From IMG/VR virus record IMGVR_UViG_3300023091_000004, positions 1 to 47,071 of that record: a stretch of DNA of 47,071 nt; one strand, given 5' to 3'. Below, piece after piece: positions 42,313-47,071 of the stretch (position 1 is the first letter of the stretch; each line of letters begins with the position of its first letter). A program made the translations under genes and the position numbers. The notes beneath the pieces were generated by a model. It made no database searches and was not told the origin of the DNA. It saw only the letters and a list, made by a program, of their open reading frames with translations. The DNA comes from a virus.

Positions 42313-43110
42313 CTAGACCCGAGGAGGCTTCGACTGAGCCAAGAAGTCCTCGACACGAGAACGGATGTCCTGTGGATCGGCCTTCAAGTCATCCTCCCAG
42401 ACGACAAGACAGGTCACGCCTACGGAGGCGTACCCGTCGATGAACTCCGCCTCACGCTCTTCTCGGGTCAGGTTCTTGTGCTTGGTGTGCCAGAACACAC
42501 CGTTGACCTCCACCACGAGGTGGGTGCGCAAGTCCCCCAAAGGGACTCCAGCCTGGTAAGCTGCGTACTGCTCCTTGGTTAGCACCACGAAGTCCGGGTT
42601 CTTGTGACGCCCATTAGCCCACGTCACCCAGTAGGAGAAGTCCCCCGAGTAGACCACCCGCTCTGGGACGATGTCCCTGAAAGCTCTCTCCGGGGTCGTG
42701 ATGCTCGGGATGGCCCCGTCACGAAAACGCTCCTTGAGCCGAGCGATGATGCGCTCCTTGACCGCAGGCACCTTCGAGATGTTGTCGACCCCGTAGACTT
42801 CGAGCAGGTGCTTCTTGCGAGCTTCGATGACATCAGGGTCAGAGAGATGGTGAACCCCACCATGGTTCGCTACGGAGGAGGCGTATGCGCGTTCTTGTAC
42901 TTCTTTCACCCCGAAACAACTACGCACGGGTTGACGATATTTTTCGGACAGAGTAGCCGAAAGACGATCGCGAACCTCTTGTGACCCCATGGGGTGGTCG
43001 GTCCCGTAGTGCTCCTGCGAGGTGGCCTTGGACTTCTCGGCAAACGCCTCTGTCTCCAGAAAGTGATTCGCGCCGTAACGTTCCTGGTTCGTGGCTATCC
43101 GCTTGGCCAT
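42313..43110 (-). CDS. Vsr-like homing-type endonuclease with DNA-binding repeats, 5' end probably lost
   Basis: 265 residues from ATG 43110. The N-terminal half consists of repeats of the type E(R/H)YG-x-(N/D)H followed by helical spacers (NQERYGANHFLETEAFAEKS, QEHYGTDHPMGSQEVRDRL, VYGVDNISKVPAVKERI), the DNA-binding repeats found in phage homing nucleases. The C-terminal nuclease has KNPDFVVL, VVEVNGVFWHTKHKN and VTCLVVWEDDL (Vsr/PD-(D/E)XK-type). The same repeats continue upstream of the ATG in frame (IERYGTANPFAAPEVQEKI, LEKFGVENPNQSPEVM) to 43275, just after a TAG at 43276-43278, with no normal start codon. The gene therefore seems truncated at its 5' end. Confidence 0.75.
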   Translation of the reverse strand: MAKRIATNQERYGANHFLETEAFAEKSKATSQEHYGTDHPMGSQEVRDRLSATLSEKYRQPVRSCFGVKEVQERAYASSVANHGGVHHLSDPDVIEARKKHLLEVYGVDNISKVPAVKERIIARLKERFRDGAIPSITTPERAFRDIVPERVVYSGDFSYWVTWANGRHKNPDFVVLTKEQYAAYQAGVPLGDLRTHLVVEVNGVFWHTKHKNLTREEREAEFIDGYASVGVTCLVVWEDDLKADPQDIRSRVEDFLAQSKPPRV

Positions 43111-43332
43111 GACCTCGGGAGACTGGTTCGGGTTCTCAACTCCGAACTTCTCCAGGTTCGTCGCTCGAATCTTCTCCTGTACCTCGGGTGCAGCAAAGGG
43201 ATTCGCGGTGCCATAACGCTCAATGTTCGTGACGATGCCCCGCTGACGAATCTCCTCGGAGTGATGGGTACATAGCTAGGCGGTGTCAACTGTAATTTGA
43301 GACCGAGATACGTAACCAGTATATGATCGCTA

Positions 43333-44709
43333 TCACAAACCTACGAATTTTCGAGGAGACAAAACGCCCCGACCGCTGTTGTGCGAGAGTATCCCACATG
43401 TGAGTACGAAACTCTCTGGGCCAGGCACAGAAAGATCATACGTGTATTCAACCGGAGGAAGTAGCAGCACTGAGGCTACGGTAACCTCAGCAACGCTACC
43501 GCCGTCGACCGTGACAATCTTGTCCCCCCCGCGCAGCGAACCAGCTTCCAGTGGAAGGACTGCCTCATCAACTCGATGAAACAACGAGTGATCCAAAGTG
43601 GTGGTGACTGCCCGACCGTCATCAAGAACCGTACGTACCAACGACTTGTGGAATGTCGCGTGTTGAACAACTTTGTCAACGATATGAAGACCAACATCAC
43701 CTGTAGAGGCCACGGCACAAACACGAAGCTGCCGAGCATCAAGGGGAACACGAATCTCAGGGCGATCCGTTACGAACAAGTCTTCGATGGCGATGTCCAC
43801 TGCACTGTCATCTGGCAGAAACACCCGTACTTGGGTCGACCCAAGTACGGAAAACGGCCCGAAGGAGCTGCGGATCCCCGTACCGTAGCGAGGTTGCTGT
43901 AGGCCCTTTATTACATTCACACACGCCTTGGCCTTCTCCAACTGCTTGTCGAACGTCTCCGCCGTGCTCGCCGCTGCGGACTCGTACTTGCTCGACTTCT
44001 CCAGATCGAGCGAGACACCTCCCACACTGTAGGAGAACTCATCCGCCACCCAGTTCAACTGAAGTGCGTGCAGCGCGAACCACATACCTCCCGTGAGGAG
44101 CAGGGTCGTCCACTCGCGTCGATAGGACACCATCGAGTCGACGTTGGCAAAAGGCGTCCTTGGGGGAGACGCGATGATCTCGTTGAGCGAGTCCTGGATG
44201 TACTCGTTCAGCTCCTCGTCCTGCCAGATGTAGCCGAAGACCCGGTTGAACTGACTCACGGTCTCTTCGTGAGCCGGCGGCCTGAAGTGGTAGTTGCGGT
44301 CGGGCGAATTATGTGAACAAATCCGAGAGTTTACGAGAACGAGGTTGTGGTTGTCTTCTACCGTGAGGTCGTACATCCACTGTCGGGGAGCGGCCTGCTT
44401 AACAGACAGCAAACGGACCTGACTGAGCTGTTCTTTGACGACAGCAAGTACGTTGTCCCCCGCTATGAAACACTCAGCATCCAAAGCGTCACGAGGGTTC
44501 GGGGTTGTGTAGACTCGATGCCCTCCGGTGACTACCGACCTCCCATGTTCTGTCTGAAGTTCCCAGATAGTTTCTGGACGCACGTCGGCGCGATGCACTT
44601 TGAGCACCTGTCGCCATTCTAGGGAGCCCGTAGGGGAGACGGAATGCGTCCGCAGAAGGCCCGACTGAAAGGCGGTTCGCAGACGCTCTCGTTGAACATC
44701 TGAAATCAT
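43333..44709 (-). CDS. C-terminal half of a fractured virion gene: C-intein, C-extein and a second intein
   Basis: 458 residues. Residues 1-134 are the C-terminal fragment of a split intein, including block B (TEHGRSVVTGGHRVYTTP) and block F (YDLTVEDNHNLVLVNSRICS, then HN). S135 is the +1 residue. Residues 135-286 (SPDRNYHFRPPAHEE, then a helical domain with LNWVADEFSYSVGGVSLDLE) are the C-extein. Residues 287-444 are a second intein, and SGRGVLSPRKFVGL ends the extein. After both splices the product joins residues 1-132 of the 45439-45942 protein to 166 residues of this one, giving a 298-residue virion protein. ATG 44709 overlaps the nuclease stop (ATGA) and has AAAGGAG upstream. Confidence 0.9.
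   Translation of the reverse strand: MISDVQRERLRTAFQSGLLRTHSVSPTGSLEWRQVLKVHRADVRPETIWELQTEHGRSVVTGGHRVYTTPNPRDALDAECFIAGDNVLAVVKEQLSQVRLLSVKQAAPRQWMYDLTVEDNHNLVLVNSRICSHNSPDRNYHFRPPAHEETVSQFNRVFGYIWQDEELNEYIQDSLNEIIASPPRTPFANVDSMVSYRREWTTLLLTGGMWFALHALQLNWVADEFSYSVGGVSLDLEKSSKYESAAASTAETFDKQLEKAKACVNVIKGLQQPRYGTGIRSSFGPFSVLGSTQVRVFLPDDSAVDIAIEDLFVTDRPEIRVPLDARQLRVCAVASTGDVGLHIVDKVVQHATFHKSLVRTVLDDGRAVTTTLDHSLFHRVDEAVLPLEAGSLRGGDKIVTVDGGSVAEVTVASVLLLPPVEYTYDLSVPGPESFVLTCGILSHNSGRGVLSPRKFVGL
43378..43851 (-). mobile_element. Contiguous mini-intein with Ser1
   Basis: 158 residues (S287-N444) inside the C-extein, with S445 as +1. Block A SVLGSTQVRVFLPDDSAVDI fits C-L-x-G-x-T-x-V with Ser in place of Cys1. 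Block B is GRAVTTTLDHSLFHR, and F/G is YDLSVPGPESFVLTCGILSH ending N. No endonuclease domain. The splice would join RSSFGPF to SGRGVLSPRKF. The start is placed at Ser287 because the VLGSTQV pattern requires it. Confidence 0.85.
44308..44709 (-). mobile_element. C-terminal fragment of the split intein (134 residues)
   Basis: Runs from the start of the 43333-44709 gene to Asn134, with the penultimate His intact and Ser as +1. It contains block B (TGGH) and blocks F/G but no block A, which is supplied by the 35-residue N-fragment at 45442-45546. It has no endonuclease motif. Confidence 0.88.
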
Positions 44710-45461
44710 AACCCAAGCTCCTTTTCAGTCCAGACTGCAAACCCCCAAGACACGCGTCTAGCTTGCTCGGCAGCCACCATAAGACGAGCAATCTGTTTGT
44801 AGTTGTTACCAACCTTGGGGTGAGTCAAAACCCACACAGGTTTGACCTCTACAAGTTGAACAGACTGGTCTTCATAGGTCACTAGGAAGTCGGGATATAT
44901 CCGTCGTCCTTCCGGCAATACTAGAGGAGGCTCGTACTCATAGGAGTGTACATCGGAGTTGCTCTCCAGCTTGATGACAGCCTGACGCTCGTATGTGCTA
45001 CGAACCCGAAATCGGGAGCCCCTGTTGGAGCACTTGGTAGCTTCAACCTCACACCAAGTGCCGTACCCGCCGCACTTCCCGAACTTGGAATGGGGGTTCT
45101 CCAAGAGTGCGTAGAACTTGCCAGCCCCCCACTCATTCTTGAGGCGCTCCGACAACCATGGCTTCTTCTCGCCCTTCCTGGATGCTCCTACTCTGGCTGC
45201 ATTCTCTTGGCGGTTCTTCTTCGAGGCTGGATTCCACGTAGCTTTAGTGCCCCGTTCAATAGCCCCCAACGAAAGACCCGTTACCTCGATCATGCGTGTC
45301 CACGACATACCAGAAAGGTGTAACTCCGTGATGATGTCCCGGCGTTTCTCACCCACCCATCGCTGATCCTTGGGCAGTCTCCCCTTGCGAGAAAACAGCC
45401 CCCACGTTACTCCGTGCTTCTCAAGCAGGGGTACCAAGTCACTGTGGAGGGTTGAGGTCAT
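44706..45461 (-). CDS. TnsA-like PD-(D/E)XK nuclease between the split-intein halves
   Basis: 251 residues from ATG 45461 (GGGAGG upstream), overlapping the N-half gene by 23 nt. An upstream ATG at 45545 lies inside the N-intein coding region and is less likely. An HTH-like part near 40-75 (DIITELHLSGMSWTRMIEVT, GLSLGAIERG) is followed by basic linkers. The nuclease core is RIYPDFLVTYEDQSVQLVEV then KP: the PD...ExK signature of TnsA/PD-(D/E)XK enzymes, with EYEPPLVLP before it. A homing nuclease gene in the break of a fractured gene is the arrangement expected when the nuclease mobilises the split locus. Confidence 0.78.
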   Translation of the reverse strand: MTSTLHSDLVPLLEKHGVTWGLFSRKGRLPKDQRWVGEKRRDIITELHLSGMSWTRMIEVTGLSLGAIERGTKATWNPASKKNRQENAARVGASRKGEKKPWLSERLKNEWGAGKFYALLENPHSKFGKCGGYGTWCEVEATKCSNRGSRFRVRSTYERQAVIKLESNSDVHSYEYEPPLVLPEGRRIYPDFLVTYEDQSVQLVEVKPVWVLTHPKVGNNYKQIARLMVAAEQARRVSWGFAVWTEKELGL

Positions 45462-45942
45462 GGAGAGCCTCCCAAAGATATCCCATGGAGAGAACCATTT
45501 TCTCTCCGTCCACGTCAAGTTCGATGGTCTCCTCTTCTCCAACACAGTTGTCTCGGAGGAGAATCCTCAACCTTCGGATGCAATCCCTCTCGATCTCCGA
45601 GAACTCCGGCCCTGTGGGGAACACCACGGACTTGTTCGCGACGACGAACTCCTGGAGCACCTGCTGGACGGGCCCCCCGACCAGCTCACGGAACGTCCAG
45701 CGGACTCGGTAGTTCCCGAGGTTGGCGTCGAGCGGGATGATGACGCTTGCGTAGTATTCCCCGACGCTCGGGTTGGCAGGCTGGCGCCTCGGGGGACCGA
45801 GGAGAGCTTCCCTCCCGGTCGTGAAGTCGAAAAGGGCGTAGCTGATCTCGGCCGCGTTCACGGGAGTACCGTTCGACCCATCGAGGAAGATGTTGAGGTC
45901 TCCCTTGCCGAGCTGCTGCCCTCTGAAGAACGAGACGGCCAC
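45439..45942 (-). CDS. N-terminal half of the fractured virion gene with N-intein
   Basis: 167 residues from a GTG start (45942) with AAGGAG upstream. Residues 1-105 are an Ig-like domain (GKGDLNIFLDGSNGTPVNAA, LGPPRRQPANPSVGEYYAS) paralogous to one in 46195-46920. Residues 110-132 (CIRRLRILLRDN) end the N-extein. Residues 133-167, starting CVGEEETIELDVDGEKMVLS, are the N-intein, containing block A only. It cannot make the full virion protein alone; it needs the 43333-44709 product in trans. Confidence 0.9.
   Translation of the reverse strand: MAVSFFRGQQLGKGDLNIFLDGSNGTPVNAAEISYALFDFTTGREALLGPPRRQPANPSVGEYYASVIIPLDANLGNYRVRWTFRELVGGPVQQVLQEFVVANKSVVFPTGPEFSEIERDCIRRLRILLRDNCVGEEETIELDVDGEKMVLSMGYLWEALHDLNPPQ
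45442..45546 (-). mobile_element. N-terminal fragment of the split intein (35 residues)
   Basis: Cys133 to Gln167 of the preceding gene, ending at its own stop. It contains block A (CVGEEETIEL) and one helix-turn (GYLWEALHDLNPPQ). The cut lies between blocks A and B rather than near the usual endonuclease site. This is an atypical split, with a short N-part and a long C-part. Confidence 0.87.
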
Positions 45943-45945
45943 GGG

Positions 45946-46158
45946 CTACTCCTTGTGCGACTCGTAGCCCTGATTTTTCATCCACCAAGCAAGTGCGTAC
46001 GGGTTCTCGATTTCGGGGGGCATCGCTTTGACGGTACCCTCCCAGCCAGGGGGTGACACGGCGACCTGAAGCTCACCCTCGTCCTTCTGCGAGTTCTCTT
46101 GGAGCGCGCAGTTGCAGGCAGCCTTGTATCGAGCGACAATCCGTTGAGCGAGAATCAT
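45946..46158 (-). CDS. Small conserved phage protein
   Basis: 70 residues. The N-terminus MILAQRIVARYKAACNCALQ matches the amphipathic N-terminal motif of two other genes in the window. Then VAVSPPGWEGTVKAM and the conserved-looking end ENPYALAWWMKNQGYESHKE. No enzyme motif. Stop is 3 nt before the GTG of the fractured gene's N-half. Probably a virion or assembly factor, but unproven. Confidence 0.6.
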   Translation of the reverse strand: MILAQRIVARYKAACNCALQENSQKDEGELQVAVSPPGWEGTVKAMPPEIENPYALAWWMKNQGYESHKE

Positions 46159-46194
46159 GTTGCCCTCGATGTAGGCGCTTGTATCAAAAGACCC

Positions 46195-46920
46195 TCACAG
46201 CCAACCCTTGCGGCGGTTGCGACAGCAGACCTGCGGCGTACTGGACGTCACGGTGAAAGGCTCCTCAACCGTCTCCTCGGGCGTCCAGGACGACCTACGG
46301 AAGCGCCAGACGCAGATCCAGTCCCCTGGCTGCCCTAGCTCGCCTGCCGTCCCGGTCACGTAGTACCGGCCGACCTTCCCTTCGCGGAGGTCTGGCACGG
46401 GACGCCGGTCAGGAGGCCCCACGAGCATCCTCTGCCCCCCGCGCACGACCTGGTAGAACGAGTAGAGGACGGAGATGGGGGCGAAGGGGTTACCCGCTAC
46501 GTCACTGACGCGGAGTTCGAGGCCACCTCGACCGAGGGTCTGGTTGTACGCGAACGTCTTGACGACGGGGCGGGGGCAGACAGGCCGGGGGACTCGGATG
46601 ATCTCGTAGAAGGCCGAGAGGAACCCCTCCCCGTACGACGGAAGCGGGCCGCTCCAGAAGAGATCCCCGACCCCAAACACGACAGGGTCGAGCGAGATGA
46701 CGCGCACAACCCTCTCCAAAGTGATGGTGACCAGGCCAGTAAACGTGCCGGAGAGGATGATATCCCCTACATAGATGAGGTTACCAGAGAGGAGGCTGCT
46801 CCCGTAGAAGACACCAGAAGTAGGAAGGGTCGTCGGGTTCGACGGGCCTGTGGGAACCCCAAATGCCTCTCCGCTAGGGATCCCAAGGAACCGTTCTCCA
46901 AAGAGGTAAGAATCAGTCAT
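46195..46920 (-). CDS. Ig-like-domain virion protein
   Basis: 241 residues from ATG 46920, which overlaps the stop of the RHH-like gene by ATGA. The N-terminus MTDSYLFGERFLG is shared with the leader fused to Mod at 36089. A Gly/Ser/Thr/hydrophobic beta part (GVFYGSSLLSGNLIYVGDII, GTFTGLVTITLERVVRVISL) precedes a C-terminal domain resembling the N-half of the fractured gene: GRGGLELRVSDVAGNPFAPI, MLVGPPDRRPVPDLREGKVG, RYYVTGT. Probably a neck, tail-fibre-adaptor or head decoration protein. Confidence 0.6.
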   Translation of the reverse strand: MTDSYLFGERFLGIPSGEAFGVPTGPSNPTTLPTSGVFYGSSLLSGNLIYVGDIILSGTFTGLVTITLERVVRVISLDPVVFGVGDLFWSGPLPSYGEGFLSAFYEIIRVPRPVCPRPVVKTFAYNQTLGRGGLELRVSDVAGNPFAPISVLYSFYQVVRGGQRMLVGPPDRRPVPDLREGKVGRYYVTGTAGELGQPGDWICVWRFRRSSWTPEETVEEPFTVTSSTPQVCCRNRRKGWL

Positions 46921-46987
46921 GATCCCTGCCCCATCGAATTCGAAGCTATGCGAACGCTCTCTTTCGAGAGTCCACTCACAGTAAGCC
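46891..46987. repeat. 97-bp direct repeat, copy 2
   Basis: Second copy of the element at 36060-36156, here in its natural context: the end of the RHH-like gene and the start of the 46195-46920 gene, overlapping by ATGA. On the minus strand it contains a GAAA-capped hairpin, CTCTC-GAAA-GAGAG, a possible RNA structure around the coupled start. Confidence 0.92.
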
Positions 46988-47071
46988 TCCGGCTTGACGG
47001 TTCAGGCGCGTTCTTCCGTCCCAGGGCACTGAGAGAAGCTTGAAATTGCTTCCAAGCCTCGTGTCGTGCTT
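46917..47071 (-). CDS. C-terminal 50 residues of a small RHH-like protein, start off the window
   Basis: Codes ARHEAWKQFQASLSALGRKN, APEPSSRRLTVSGLSKESVR and IASNSMGQGS, then a TGA overlapping the next ATG. It matches the left-edge gene (1-241) over the part they share; only the first three residues (ARH against KGY) differ. It may be the 3' half of the left-edge gene if the contig is circular, or a second copy. Confidence 0.65.
   Translation of the reverse strand, partial: ARHEAWKQFQASLSALGRKNAPEPSSRRLTVSGLSKESVRIASNSMGQGS
46976..47062. repeat. 87-bp repeat, right copy (left copy at 1-87)
   Basis: Identical to bases 1-87. The match starts at the window's first base and breaks at 47063, where the last 9 bases (GTCGTGCTT) differ from 88-96 (ATCCTTTGG). 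The repeat is coding on the minus strand. Confidence 0.95.

Noticed and set aside
43268-43294. Promoter with TTGACA upstream of the truncated nuclease
   Set aside because: No -10-like hexamer lies at 16-18 nt from the TTGACA, so it is probably chance.

Overview
The window is a gene-dense piece of a large contractile-tailed (myovirus-type) bacteriophage genome, probably from an uncultivated phage. All genes but one read leftward on the minus strand, so transcription runs from the right end to the left. Genes abut or overlap, often by ATGA or by 3-4 nt gaps. The window has sheath, tube, tape measure, hub and spike genes but no terminase, portal or capsid gene. It is therefore part of a larger genome, and the host cannot be named from the sequence.

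Right part, in transcription order (47071 to about 36000): the end of a small ribbon-helix-helix-like gene, two Ig-like-domain virion proteins, neck or connector-type proteins, coiled-coil and zinc-finger small proteins, and the single plus-strand gene. The main novelty is here. A conserved virion gene is fractured into two genes (45439-45942 and 43333-44709). Each half carries one half of a split intein, cut unusually close to its N terminus, and a TnsA-like nuclease gene sits between them. The downstream half also holds a second, contiguous mini-intein. A second homing-type endonuclease, apparently 5'-truncated, follows.

Middle (36160-27400): a degraded type III restriction-modification pair. 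Mod has two in-frame stops and Res is cut off within its helicase domain. Its right edge is a 97-bp direct repeat also found at 46891-46987. Next come a protein with a duplicated domain, a Dps-like ferritin with an intact ferroxidase residue pattern, a Vsr-like endonuclease, and an actin-like ATPase interrupted by a LAGLIDADG intein. A virion protein and an FmdB-type zinc-ribbon protein follow.

Left part (27400-349) is the tail module in classical order: a very large sheath with repeated inserted domains, a UvrD-like helicase with an unexplained N-terminal extension, small genes including an HTH protein and a frameshifted gene, the tube, a putative chaperone, a second cytoplasmic-type protein, the tape measure, two paralogous baseplate proteins (one with a lysozyme-like domain), the hub and the central spike. 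A remnant of an IS605-family tnpB lies in the only gene-free stretch over 300 bp (15906-16311).

Both ends of the window carry the same 87-bp coding sequence, so the contig either stops in a repeat or is circularly redundant. In total there are three inteins, three stand-alone homing-type nucleases, a tnpB fossil and a decayed R-M cassette in 47 kb. This is a phage genome heavily colonised by selfish DNA inserted into or beside virion genes.
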